NCBI GenBank assembly: GCA_916610825.1
Contig: OU744452.1
Location: forward strand, 9,270,021 to 9,334,020
Length of the DNA: 64,000 bases
Source: Haliclystus octoradiatus
Taxonomy: Eukaryota; Cnidaria; Staurozoa; Stauromedusae; Haliclystidae
Direction of reading: 5' to 3'
Shown piece by piece: positions 10,320 through 21,998 of the stretch; within the stretch, counting starts at the first letter, position 1; every line of letters begins with the position of its first letter. The notes under the pieces were generated by a model. It searched no databases, was not told the DNA's origin, and saw nothing but the letters and a program-made list of their open reading frames with translations. Made by a program: the position numbers and the translations under genes.

Positions 10320-13135
10320 TCAAATTGTGTGGATCATCATTCTGACTTTTGAAATTTTGGATGGACTTCTATTTTCAATTCCTGACATATCATCAATTTC
10401 TTGGTAAGTTCCATCACTCCTTCTCACGATTGTTGTGAAATGCGATCGTTGCTGATGATAAACAATTGCTGCTCTGAAAAAGAATGATATCTGTTTTAAA
10501 GTGATGGTATGGGGGATACCCTCTAGAGAAAGATGAACTTCGTCAGTGGCATTTTCTTTGTCGGGTGTTGGTAGAGTCTCTATAAAGACTTGGCTCTTTA
10601 TCTTCAACTCTGTATTTCTCATTACACTGCAGTCAATACCTTTAAGATCTTTGCGACGGCACACAATTTCTCGTTCTTCTGTGTCAATTAATCCCTCAAT
10701 TAGATCCTGAACGTCAATTTGTGGCGCATCTGAGCTGATACACACACTCAGCTTGAAAAGACACAACTTTTCTGAGGACACAACTTGGAACTGTACACTT
10801 TCTTCAGTATGTCCGGTGGTAAGTAGTATGGTATCATTCCCTTTAAACAATCTGCTACTGTCGACTCACAGTCCAATCTTCTGATGAAGCCATCAACTGT
10901 TATCCTTTCAGGGAACATTTTAATCAGAGCATCTTTTCTCAAATGATACATCCCAACGTTAGCAGATTTACCGTTTGCAAGCTTATTTACCAACCTGAAA
11001 ACTTCATTTTCGGATGTAGCATTGTCATCAATAAATTCTGAATACGGTATGCTTTCAATGTATGCCACAACCATCGAATGGATCACAGAGTCAAAGCAGC
11101 AAGTGTTGGTAATTAGATAATTACGCTTACCAACTGGTCGTAGAGACGTTGTATCGCCATTTTTTAACCAAGCGAAGGATTTGTTTGATGCTTTTGAAAG
11201 TTTGGTAACTTCGAACCGTGGGCATGGATCTACATAAACGCTTCTCCTCTCCACGAATTTCCCTTTCTTCTTCCATTTTTCTTCTTCGGATATCTCTTCA
11301 ACTATATTACTCTGTGGGCTGCAGAGGGCATGATATAAATTGCTGTCCGATTCTATATCTGATTTAATGTTGTCATGTGGTGTCGAAGACGCAACTTCAG
11401 CTTCATATGCAAATACAGGACTGTCTTGAATATTCGACGAATTGCTAGCTGGAGATGCATCGAATGAGCTCTCAGTTATGTCAGTGGTGTGGGGTGGTGA
11501 GTTTCCAACTGACTGTGACATATTTGCAGCTCTTTTCAGCGATGTGGAAGAATGATCAGCAGAGTCGTCTGTTGCGGAGGGATGAGCTCTGTTACACATA
11601 CTTGAAAACTCCACCTGTGCTCCATTGATCATGTTGATGTGATCTTTCAAAAAATCGTCCACTCTTATTGGTAGTCTCTTACCAATGAAATAACTGTACT
11701 TGACATTTCTGAATTCACTCTCTACCGAAGCACTACTTGGTCTCTTGTTACCATACCCAAAAGTCGGTATTATCACTGAAGACCATAGTGGTAGTGTACT
11801 GGCAATATTTTGAATTAAAGGCCCGAATTCAGGGCAATACAAAGAACTCATATCAATGACTTGCCCTTGCATACAGAATTCCTTTTCAGCTTGAGAAAAA
11901 ACAGCCTTCGAAAACTTTCCTGCATATTCTCCAAAATCTACATTATCAATGATTGAATCTTGCATGCATTCTTCATTCTCTTCAATTGCAAAATCTGTGT
12001 TTTCTTCTGTGAATATATCGCTCAATTGCTTTATTTTCTTTCTGAGCGACCCACTTAGGTGAGAGCTATGGCACAATGAAATGATCGACGAGAGAGCAAA
12101 CCATACCGATTCGAAGTCTGTTGTTTTTAAAACAGTGCCAATAACACTTAAGTAGAAATGTTTTGGACCAATCATTTTGAAACATTTCCATTTGGAACAG
12201 ATTGCTATGAAATGGGCAACATCTATCATCACGAAACATTGAGCATCAGTGGATAATAATATAAAGAAACAATCATCAATATAGTTGGATATCTTGTCAA
12301 ATACAGTGAACCTGCGAACGCATGCTCCAAGAATTGCTAAAGAGAAATCACAAATAATTTCTTTCGGTGGTTGAACATCGAAATTGCACCAAAATGCTAA
12401 CCAGTGTTCTATCTCAAATGAATTCTGCTTCTCGTTGAGCATTTGGAAAACAGGTAACATTCCATGGACATTTGTTGATGGAATTACTGCTTGGTAAAGA
12501 AAAACAGAGCTTGAAAGGCTGTTTCCAGGTTTTTTAATTTTCTTCACTATTGATCCTGTAGCATCAATGCAGAGACACGGATTTTTACTCATATTTGCAT
12601 AGACTCTCCAATTTTGAATTTGAGCAGTTGTCTAATAGTAAACAGAGAATGGATCAAGCCCAATGCTGTGAATACACAAACAATGAGTAGAGTGCATCAT
12701 TATTTGAATTGCTAATGAATGATTGGAATCTTCTCTTCTTTCTCCTCTCAGAGCTGATGCAGCTTGCCGGTAAACACCGTTTGTATGCACATGACCAGCT
12801 TCTGGTTCCCCAAGTGAGCCATCTGTGTTCAATGCTTGTCTCCGTACTCTCAATGTCGAGCTACCACTGTCTGCGGTCTCTGATGCGGCATCAGATCTTC
12901 GCTGCCCAGAGAGATGGCGCTTCGTTTGACCCCTGTGGGCCGTAGCAGCATTGCCAAACACTTCCATTTTTGAAGGAATACCGCTACAATCCTTAGACGG
13001 TGTTTTATCTATCGTACCAATTAGCTCACATGAACATCCTTCTTCTTTGCACTTGGCTCTAATTTGAACGTATAACAATCCACGCTCTGTAAATTTTGCT
13101 CGTTTGAAGGTCCTCCCACAACTGCATAGATTTAC
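10320..13135 (-). pseudogene. transposase-like gene fused to USP-like peptidase domain
   Basis: A minus-strand coding region that is open except for two breaks. The N-terminus (13135-12632) has Cys pairs (CSCG, CKEEGCSC) and basic sequence, possibly a DNA-binding zinc module. An in-frame TAG at about 12632 (SVYY-stop-TTAQ) interrupts it. The main block (12592-10748, about 614 codons) starts with CIDATGSIVKK, then IICDFSLAILGA, MIDVAHFIA and VESEFRNVK, a D-D-DxxH-E series like MULE-type DDE transposases. Its C-terminal half has NTCCFDSVIHSM, resembling the Cys box of ubiquitin-specific (C19-like) peptidases. A frameshift near 10750-10850 leads to the last block (10850-10320), which has a Cys pair and then HFTTIVRRSDGTYQEIDD, matching the His box and following Asp. 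The superfamily call is tentative; the Cys and His boxes are clear. An intron at the TAG was considered but no donor restores frame. Confidence 0.55.
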
Positions 13136-14630
13136 CTATGGAAAGCAACATTAAACAGTAATGATAAGTTAGAAATGTTACGACAAGCATAAGTAACTGG
13201 ATAATAAGCAACTGTCCAGAATAAATTACGATGATATACATTGATCTAATAATGGTGCTGGCCACAATCTACAGAATATGAATTAAGGGTTAAAGGAGAT
13301 AAAAAGATAGTTAATGTAGGTTGCTGAGATCTATTTATAATTGACAATTGGAAAAAAATAGGTGCGTAATGAGACATGAAAGACGCTTAATAAATCACGA
13401 GTGATTTTAGTCATTCAATGTGTGCTTCAAAGCACTTAAAGTGTTCTTATTAGAGTAATTGGCACGAATAACTATTTTCCATTTGTTTTATCAAATCTAT
13501 AAGCCATTTATTTTAGCTCCTATAATGACGTCATCGTAGAGACTAAAGCGATGGTGGATTCTCATTCAGAAACATGTGGGACTTTCAAACAAAGCAACTG
13601 CAACTTATAAAATTAAAAGAAAAGAAAAGTAAAGTAAATAGCATTGGTTAAGTCTGAATACAGTATTTATATAAAAGAATTAGAATAAATCAATTATGGT
13701 GACGTATTTCGGTTTAATCGATAGCAATTAACATTTCTCCCTGAGGATGGAGCTGTTGCATAGACCTTTATATTTATAGACATCTTCAATGGCAATGTTG
13801 AAGATCTAGATTTCTGAGGTACAAAGCTATATTAACATGCAATAATTTGTGTAAATTAACTTTCAAGATCTAAATTATAAAACGTTAACTTTGACATAAT
13901 TGAACATTCTTCGTGGCAGATATCATCCATGTAATATGTGGAAATTGTTCCAGGGATTGTAATCTGATTGTAATGGTATGAAGAGAGTGTGGTAACTCTA
14001 TATGAAACAAGTTAAAAATAATTCAAATTAAAGCATTACGAAAATGTCAGGTCAATCAAATATATCTTTGTTTATGTAGTGTACATGTTGGTATGTGATT
14101 TTGACGTCAATCTGTTGTTTGGAGCCAAATGATAGAGATAGCTCTTTGTTGAGATCTTCCACGCTAGCAAATCGCGTGCGGTAAATTCTGAAATATCAAT
14201 TCAAAAATCTATTAACTTGAAAATATATTCAGGCTCAATTACAGCAATTATTTCAAAAGTATAAAGATAAGAAACTGTATGAGTTAATGCTTACCTCTGG
14301 CGTTTTGTATCTACCTGAAATTTTCAGAATAGCATCACAGGAATGGAAGCATAGCTGTCAGCTAGCTAGTTAAAACCATATAACCTCTCAGAAACGCAAG
14401 CAGAAAATTGTTCATAACATGTAATACCATAGTAGCTCATTACTGTAGATTAAAAAAACGACAGTATACAAACCTTTCATCATCGTCAGATTGATTGGAA
14501 TGAGGTGAAGAATATTTAAAGCATTGTAGCGTACTTTTTGGTCCTGAATTCTGATCTGATCAACTGGCATGGGCAGACGAAATCAAGTAAAAACATTCAA
14601 AAAGAATTTCAAAAAGTAAACATGTTAGCC
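13136..14630. other. non-coding stretch
   Basis: No gene seen. A 42-bp dispersed repeat lies at 13361-13402. The rest is AT-rich with only short open frames. Confidence 0.45.
13361..13402 (+). repeat. dispersed repeat, partner at 20733
   Basis: GGTGCGTAATGAGACATGAA and the following bases up to AAATCACGAG recur at 20733-20775 with a few differences. They are probably ends of the same mobile element family; no full element could be delimited. Confidence 0.5.
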
Positions 14631-14634
14631 TCTT

Positions 14635-15290
14635 TTATTCTTGCAGGAACAATAAAGAGGCTTCCCTCTCACATAACCGCTGTACTACGGCATTGCATAG
14701 ACGACGATAAAACATTTCCCGATGGCGATGCGGTAAATCTTTTTGACCCGATCCTCGCTTCACACTTTTCAGATGAACCAATGCTTTGTTGTAGCTTTCT
14801 CCATATGTTAAATAACCAGACAATTCCATTTTGGCAACATCCGCCACAGACTCCTCTAAATATTGCATTTTTTTTATCATTCGTCAATGTGAATTCCTGT
14901 ACCATCCGAAACATTCCAATAAATCGTGGCCAGTTTATTGGATCTCCATTGAATTTTCCATGGTTAATCCGTTCAAAGGTTGTCCGCAACAAGCTCAATT
15001 ATCTCATTATATGCTGCGTGAAAGGTAAATACTGTACAATTTTGCATTGTCGTTAATACCCTCTATCCAGCTATCTTGTTGCTCCACTGTGTTATCTTTA
15101 GGTGATTTAACAGCGACGTCATCATCATCATCTTTGTTGCCTTGACTACGATGCTGCTTCGTGGTGAGGTCGTCATTATTGAAATCATTTAGCCTCGTTT
15201 GCAATGATTCATCGTCAGTCTCCTTTGCCTGTTGTTCTTCTAATTCTGCTAACTCGATTTCATCATCAAGTCATCGTTCGTGCAGCGTCA
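14635..15290 (-). pseudogene. BEL/Pao-type gag relic
   Basis: On the minus strand an acidic, charged N-terminal region (15290-15007, with LEEQQAKETDDES) is followed after a break by GKFNGDPINWPRFIGMF at about 14950. In another frame comes MQYLEESVADVAKMELSGY...YNKALVHLK (14880-14770). This order is characteristic of the gag region of BEL/Pao retrotransposons (FxGDPxxWPxFxxxF, then LxxLxxSVxGxA). Two frame changes and the lack of pol make it a fragment. Confidence 0.6.
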
Positions 15291-15429
15291 ACAATAAGAC
15301 GATAATCATAAGAATAGAAAAATTAACACCAACGTGCAAAAATAAAGACATACATCGTTCACCGCAAAAATTGATGTAAACAATGAATGTACACATTTCA
15401 ATCGTTTTCTGCAAATAGTTTAATCGACT

Positions 15430-15873
15430 TTATTCCTCTTCTTCTTCAGATAGAATATCTAGGTTGAATTTCCTCGGCTTCATATCTGTCCAATTGCTAA
15501 AATAGGGATACCATAGTATATCGTATCTCAATCTAATTTCCAACAATAGCTCATTCACAAATATCTCTTTCAATTCATAGTCCCCTTTCATCATACCTTT
15601 ATTCATACTTACCATCTCATCCCAACTGTCAACTGTCCCAATCCTAATCTCTTCCTTCTGTCTCTTTAGAAAACTGTCGTGAACAGTTTGAGCATTTGGC
15701 TCATATATACATTCATAGACTTCATCAACTAAACTTTCGATGCTGCACCCATAGCAACATTCTCTTATGGCTTTTAAAAGTCGCCTGCCACTTGAGAAGC
15801 ACAGATTTGCATATATCGTTCCTTGGGTACTCGTCTCATTTTTTAGTATTTCTTGATTTCCTTTTGTTGGCAT
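15430..15873 (-). CDS. orphan ORF, 147 aa, unknown
   Basis: A single uninterrupted ATG-to-stop frame of 147 codons. The product has a Cys-containing region (RECCYGCSIESL), many charged residues, aromatic-rich LRYDILWYPYFSNW and an acidic end (SEEEEE). No signal peptide, membrane segment or known domain is recognised. It lies immediately upstream of the BEL/Pao gag relic on the same strand. It could be an accessory ORF of that or another element, a host single-exon gene, or one exon of something larger. Its length in this AT-rich DNA makes pure chance less likely but does not exclude it. Confidence 0.35.
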   Translation of the reverse strand: MPTKGNQEILKNETSTQGTIYANLCFSSGRRLLKAIRECCYGCSIESLVDEVYECIYEPNAQTVHDSFLKRQKEEIRIGTVDSWDEMVSMNKGMMKGDYELKEIFVNELLLEIRLRYDILWYPYFSNWTDMKPRKFNLDILSEEEEE

Positions 15874-16450
15874 GTTTTCATCAATAAAACTATTTCATGC
15901 CTTAATTTAGATGTTGCCAAATTCATACCCGATTTACTCTCTGTTCATCCCCATACCATTTTGTTACTCAGTAAGAGTTCCAAGGCCAAGATCAACACCA
16001 GTGTGCTACTCTACAAGTCTTGACATTCCTCTTTCTGTGACAATGTCTTTGTCTGTGGATGTGGCATTCCTATTGTGCTAGTCTCTACGTTTGACGTTCT
16101 ATTGTGCCTGTATTCTTATACCTTACTAAACAAACGTAAGTAGAAACATACTTACAACTCATGTTGACCTATGTTTTAGACTGGCAGCGACCTGACTATT
16201 GCTTATACTGTTTTCAAATGCGTATCCCTGTGCACTGCGCATTGACATTCGAAGCTTGTCTATACCGTGAGATCTGTTGAAATTGGTCTACAGGGTACCG
16301 GCTGAGATCAATAAAGAGCATCTACTGATTTACAATCGTTGCTCTTAGCGAAAGAGCTAATCCTCTAGAAATAAAGAGTGATACGGTGCCTTCAGTAGGG
16401 CGATACCATCTCAATTACTTCTGCTACGCTGCAATGTTAGCTACTTTATC
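15874..16450. other. non-coding stretch
   Basis: No gene recognised. Less AT-rich than its surroundings, so possibly an LTR or other element remnant, but no second copy is present in the window to prove it. Confidence 0.3.
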
Positions 16451-16559
16451 TACATGTTGTGATGAAGGCTTGTAACCTTCCAGCCACAACCAATTTCAAT
16501 GTTGTCTTCCTTTTCTACTATAATGTCAAGGCGTTCTTGGAGTCACACAATGTTGATAT

Positions 16560-17020
16560 TTTGTTCATCTGCAAGACATACGCTGTGCAGAATAGGAAAT
16601 CAAATAATTACCATGATGACACTTGCGAAAGGAAAATTGCTGCCTTGGCATGTCACGATTTAACTGGTAGCAATACTTTCGACAAAGTGGCTGATGCACT
16701 AAACAAAATACACTCGGATTATGGAATAGCATCAAAAGTAATTAAAACAACAACTGACAACGCTCTAATTTCATTCTAGCATTCAACGTGTTTGCCAAAT
16801 CAGAGGAACAAGAAATTATCCCAACATCAATTGATGATTTATTTCTGGTTTTTTACCAAAGATGTGCTGATCACACCTTGGATCTTACAGCAACCACTGA
16901 TAATGGACCAGCATTTAAAAAACTGAGCAGTTCAACGTTTGCCAAGTGCCAAGGTATGTTGAATAAAACCTCAAATGGGAGTACTATCTCGTGAATTAAT
17001 TCAGAAGAGAGTGACTTACC
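16560..17020 (+). pseudogene. second hAT transposase relic
   Basis: The plus strand reads KIAALACHDLTGSNTFDKVA, then ALNKIHSDYGIASKVIKTTTDNA, the ZBED-like hAT core with the TDNA Asp motif. After a frame change it reads RCADHTLDLTATTDNGPAF, the C-x-x-H-T-LNL box, and KCQGMLNKTSN. It differs clearly from the hAT relic at 7150-8350, so two lineages are present. Stops and the missing N- and C-terminal parts show it is dead. Confidence 0.55.
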
Positions 17021-17143
17021 AATTGTTTGACCTTGTGCGACTCGTTGGAGCTCGGTGTTTGATTCATTATGCAGACTAAATCGCATTAACAGAGAAAAAC
17101 ACGCGCAGACGGTAAACACATTTGCCAGCAACTGGTCCTTCTA

Positions 17144-17208
17144 TAGCCTGCGTCCAGACTAAAACGTTTCTAAAGAAAAGTGTAAAGGTTTAGTCTGGAC
17201 GCAGGCTA
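17144..17208. mobile_element. 65-bp palindromic MITE with 9-bp target duplication
   Basis: The element starts TAGCCTGCGTCCAGACTAAA and ends with the inverted version, leaving only a short loop. It is flanked on both sides by GTCCTTCTA (17135-17143 and 17209-17217), a perfect 9-bp target-site duplication. The same termini occur on the longer element at 27773-28086. A 9-bp duplication is typical of Mutator-like transposons, but the family assignment is inference. Confidence 0.8.
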
Positions 17209-17389
17209 GTCCTTCTATAAAGGTAAGGCAACTTTTATAATTTCACATTTTTGCTAGCTGTAAAATAATTTTTGGTCTATGTGTGTAAATGTAATTAAAC
17301 GTAAGAGGAACGGGTTGTTCAATTGAACAAAACACCGTCTCACAAATATGTATATAATATTGAATCCAATTTGACATTTAAACGATATG

Positions 17390-18060
17390 TTTTACGCTTG
17401 GCAAGAAGTTTTTCTAGCAATTATCAAGGAATTTACTCCATTAAAAAGCATCCGATTTAAAAATAAATAAATAAATCCTTAGATGGCACCGAAGAACTAC
17501 TAAAAATACGAAAGATTTTTATTTTAAAGAAGTTATTAGAACCAAAGATAACAAATTCTTAGAACTACATAAAGAGACTTGAAAACAATTTACAAAATAC
17601 TATAGAAAATGAAGTGCAACTTTTACTTTGGAAAGCAAAGGTGGAAATTTTTTTAAATCTTATGTCTTACCTAATAAATTTTCAAATAGCAGTATAGAAG
17701 GTTTAGAAATTGATTGTAAAGTTATAACAGAAACAAAACAAATTGCAGATGTAAATTTATTTGAATTTCATTATTTTATTGAAATAGCACATTAAGTCTA
17801 GAAATTGAACATTCACACGTGGTTATGATGGTTATGACGGTTATGCGCTAATAATTTAAGCTTCAATGTAGATATGATATAACTCAATAATATGCTAATC
17901 GGAACTAAACAGAAAAGTAAAACAGCAATTAACCATGTCAAATCTAACAATACCTCAATATATCAATGAAGTGAAAGTGCCAGACTACCCATGCATGAGA
18001 CTAGACAGCTGCTTAAATGTTGACGATCCTATCCAAAAAATAATCAATAAGGTAAAGAGA
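17390..18060 (+). pseudogene. possible LINE linker fragment
   Basis: Broken plus-strand frames read NFFKSYVLPNKFSNSSIEGL and then CKVITETKQIADVN, reminiscent of the segment between endonuclease and reverse transcriptase of non-LTR retrotransposons. Around 17940-18060 a short frame ends in DDPIQKIINKVKR. No RT catalytic motif is seen, so the call is weak. Confidence 0.25.
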
Positions 18061-18507
18061 TGATGATGATGAGGTTTTATATTTGGTTTCTCTGGAGCAG
18101 GTGTAAGTCAATCGTTGTCTTTCTGTTATTTGTTTACGCCACATGCAACATTATTTAAAAAAAGTGAACAATTTTTCTTCATAATGAACATATTTATGTT
18201 TACTGAATAATCTTTTGTTTTGCATATTCAAAAAGAGAGGGTTTGTTTCATACACCGCACATATGATTAATCTAATATAGATTGCTGCACTGTCAATCAA
18301 AATTATGAAGAAAACAGAATTGTGAATAGATAGTGAAACGTTCTGATCTTACACTATTTGTTTAACAAGCTTGTATATATGGGTAGGTTCCTCTTATTTT
18401 CAAAATACACAATCAGTACACGCACCTGGCTGGCTACTGTTTTGTTTAGCGTGATTTTAAAATTTGGATTTTGAACTGACATATGCTTTATTTAAAGTCT
18501 GTATACT

Positions 18508-20538
18508 ATGGTGATGAAGAAATACAATTTTATCTTTATTGTTCTTTTGATATTAAAGACAAATAAAAGTATTGGTCATTCTAAGAAAACTTTAAAGTTC
18601 ATAAGACATCAGCTACCAACCAACAACAATATTCATTGCGCGGAGAAGAAAGTGATTTCCATAAAAACAATTTCTAAATTCCAATGTTATGGAGAATGTG
18701 CCAAAATAGATAAATGTTTTGATTTGTCTTTTCGTAGTTCAATCGATGGCATAGGATTTGATTGCTTTTTATTCGTTGGAAATGGAATATCTGCTCCACC
18801 AAGTGGATCTGCGCTGTATCATCTGTCAATGGTATGTTATCTCTATATTAATAGTATAGTGTCTGTTTATAAATAAACTATTTGTGGTCTGCCCGCGACT
18901 TATGTACGCTGTATCATCTGTCAATGGTATGTTACATATAGGTTGATGTATATATATATATATATATATATACTGTATAGCTTGATTATCAAAAAGGTCT
19001 TTATCTGATCATGTTGTATTGATATTTATTTAAAACGAGTTAACTGATTTTTTCAGTGGCGATTGTTTGTGCTCAAAGCTGATTAGAGATAATGAATGCA
19101 ATGAATAGTCAATTATAATTTTATGTTTTACTTTATTTACGAGATTAAAAATGATTACAAGTTAAATAATTACATATAAAATACAAAGAATAAGCGCTAA
19201 TACGACCTGGCTTTTCGGTGTCTTTGAGTTGTAATATGATGATAGTGTTCTTTCAAACGGCGATAATAATAACGGTGATTCTCTAAACTAATTTTGAACG
19301 GTTTGGGTTGGCCTTTAAACGATGCCAACACCAAGAGAATAACACGATAAAAAATTGATTAATATTATATAGAAAAATCGCACGACCAATATTAGCTTAA
19401 ATATTGGTCGGCATTCAAGCGCGGCTTGAATTTAACGAGGCTGGAATTATTAACGCTATTTTCAACAATATTATTTGTAATTATTTCCAGGGTGGCATGG
19501 ATGAAGGTATGTGCAATGCTTTTCATCTCTCATCCATACTTTTAGTAAGGAACAATTGGGAATTAAAAGTCTCATGTATATACAATGGCTGTCATTGTCG
19601 CACAATTACTGCGCGGCTGATGTCTGGAGAAACAAGCCGAGTGTGCAGTGAATAAAATAAGCCACATATGCGAGTCCATGGTAGTTTTCCAGTTGTCTCC
19701 CAACATCCTGCCTGGGTACAAGAATCTATGATGGAGCACCGAATAACCAGTATATAAATCTTTTTATAAGAACAATATTTTTTATGATTGATAAAGCAAA
19801 TTGCCTCCGAATATGTTGACAGCGGAATGTATTTTGTGTTTTCTGCCATTTCGCCTCTGACAGTTTCAGCTCAAACAAAGTTAAATATGTGTCTTTGTTT
19901 TGCTCAGCAAATGTGTCCTTTGCACAACCATTTCACATTGAAATATCATGCGATCCCTCATCTATGACATCTTTCAAGCTCATTACAACATGTATTTCAT
20001 ATTTCCGTAAAACCTTTTTCTAATCGTTAACTAATCGGGTTTTTTTTATGGTTTGTGAATGTATATATATATTGATCACTGAAGCCAATGATGCTCTCTA
20101 TGTTTTTTGATTTTTTCAGGTTTCTCTCTTGTTACAAACATTCCAATTTGTTTTGAAGGAAAGGATGAAAAGCCAGGAAAGTTCCGTTTCTATTTGAAGA
20201 GTGGTAATTATCAGTTAAAAGCTAGTTATTCATCTGGTGGAATATCATGTAAAGGATCAGATATATCATATTCTGTCTCTTATGGGTGCATGGTTGGGAA
20301 CAGATCAAGGGAAGTACTCATAGCAGATGATCAACGCAAGGAAATTATTAACAAAGATTTGTTCATTATCTACGAAGGGGATTTTTCAAGCCCTACATCT
20401 ATTGCTACTGGAGATTCGTTCTTCTTTAATGAATGCGCTACGTATAATATGTGGTATTATGAAGATTTTTATAACTCGGCTGAAGGAGATAATATAGGAA
20501 AATCGTGCTCTTACATCTATGCGAGAAAGAGCTTATAA
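18508..20538 (+). CDS. secreted PAN/apple-like cysteine-rich protein
   Basis: Three exons: 18508-18831, a 16-nt micro-exon 19491-19506 and 20120-20538, joined in phases 0 and 1. The coding length is 759 nt (252 aa plus stop). The start gives a hydrophobic leader (NFIFIVLLILKT), predicted to be a signal peptide. Residues about 45-95 hold CAEKKVIS...FQCYGECAKIDKCFDLSF...FDCFLF, a Cys spacing like PAN/apple domains used for protein or sugar binding. The exon 3 part (about 140 aa, seven Cys, many aromatic residues) is not recognised. No membrane segment or GPI-like tail is seen, so secretion is expected. A poly(A) signal AATAAA lies at 20682. The first exon's last bases and donor are repeated at 18907-18936. 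Start and splice sites are inferred by eye; the ligand is unknown. Confidence 0.6.
18907..18936 (+). repeat. duplicated exon end and splice donor
   Basis: CGCTGTATCATCTGTCAATG followed by GTATGTTA occurs at the end of exon 1 (18812-18838) and again here, 96 bp downstream in the intron. The copy carries an equally good donor. A (TA)n run follows at 18948-18972. Confidence 0.75.
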
Positions 20539-20681
20539 ATGTTATCAGTATGTTATGTTTGAGTTCAGATGTCTTTCTCGTATATATTTAGCAAGTGTGA
20601 ACTATGCAATCCATCCTATATAAATAACATCACATCTGAAACCTGATTAACTCAATGCCTTATTAAAAATAATAGAAATTT

Positions 20682-20687
20682 AATAAA
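20682..20687 (+). terminator. poly(A) signal of the PAN-like gene
   Basis: A canonical AATAAA lies 144 nt after the stop at 20538, the only good candidate nearby. Confidence 0.5.
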
Positions 20688-20732
20688 AACGGTGATCAGT
20701 TTTATGTACTCTGATACAAACCTGCTGCCATG

Positions 20733-20775
20733 GGTGCGTAATGAGACATGAAAGAGGCATAAAAAATCACGAGCC
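20733..20775 (+). repeat. dispersed repeat, partner at 13361
   Basis: GGTGCGTAATGAGACATGAA and the following AAATCACGAG match 13361-13402. It lies just past the 3' end of the PAN-like gene. Confidence 0.5.
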
Positions 20776-21998
20776 GCTATGGGCTAATATTCTGACATAT
20801 ATATCATCAACTATACTAACATTATTCAATTATTTTCAATTAGTTGTAAATTAAATTATTATTTTGGTTGTTTTTATCTCTATATTAAACATGATAACCG
20901 ACTTGTTTTGGCTTGCGTGATCCCAACATTGGTTTTACAATGATTAAATCGTTTATTTGGAGTTCATATTAAGAATATGGATGAAGTGTTCGACACTAAG
21001 TGTTTCAGCAATGAAAAACAAGCTCAGCTCACCAAGTTTACTGTGGACCTGTGTTTACTCCTTAATTAAGATTTGCTCTGACTGACTTCAACCACATATT
21101 GAACGAACGTTGGTCATGCAATTTTTTATTTAGAATCAATATATTATGACATGCTTATCAGATAGCAATCCCGCAATGCTATCTTTATATAGTACATCAA
21201 TTCGTATAATTATATTTTGCTATAAATGTTATGTTCATCATGTTGAAAAATTAAACATTTGCGAAGGGGCGGAAACTTTAAACCGACATTTCAAAAGTTA
21301 CACGTATCTATATTGTACACCTTGCACGAGACCACATATAAAAGTTTACCCATTAGTTCCTAGAAATGACTCCCTCAGATGAAGAACTCCGCATTTTAAT
21401 TTACGAAAGATATTATATACCCTTCGAGATTCAGAACCGAGCTATTTACTTTCCGTAGAAATAACATTTCAATCAAAGCAATGTTTGATTTGACTGTGAA
21501 TAAACCGTAGTACTATGTTGAGAGCGAGTAACTTTTCTATGATTGGTTCAAGGAACAAGGACTGGTATTGGAATTCCGGGATACCTGCATGCCTTGAATT
21601 GACAACACGGTATTAAATAACCCATATATAGTCACGAAGCGGTCGCGATATGAAATAACAATTGCTGGCACTGTTGGCATGTGATAACATAAAATAGATA
21701 GCGACAAGGATCATTTTAAACATTATTCACAATTAGATAATGAAAAGATGAGTGACGGCACTTTGAAAACAACAGAAGAGGAGGAAAGAATAGATGTCTT
21801 GTTGTATAATTTCACAATGTATTATCAAACATCACTATACAGCATTATCTCACTCATTTCCTTGTCGGTTAACTGAATACAGTCAGATAATTGCAAGCAA
21901 ACAATCGCGAAATTCTTCCGCACTAGGATGTAATGAATGCTCGCCCCTCTGTCTTGTTAGAAAACTGACGACATTCCAACCACACTATTTGTACAGTC
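20776..21998. other. intergenic region with short dispersed repeat
   Basis: No gene is supported. About 30 bp near 20902-20936 (TTGTTTTGGCTTGCGTGATC) match the reverse complement of 39250-39290. The stretch includes the presumed promoter of the peptide gene starting at 21999, but no motif can be named with confidence. Confidence 0.4.

Noticed and set aside
12625-12680. Intron at the TAG in the transposase-peptidase gene
   Set aside because: CTCTGTTTACTATTAG looks like an acceptor, but no GT donor just upstream restores the frame, while both sides of the TAG read through as one protein.
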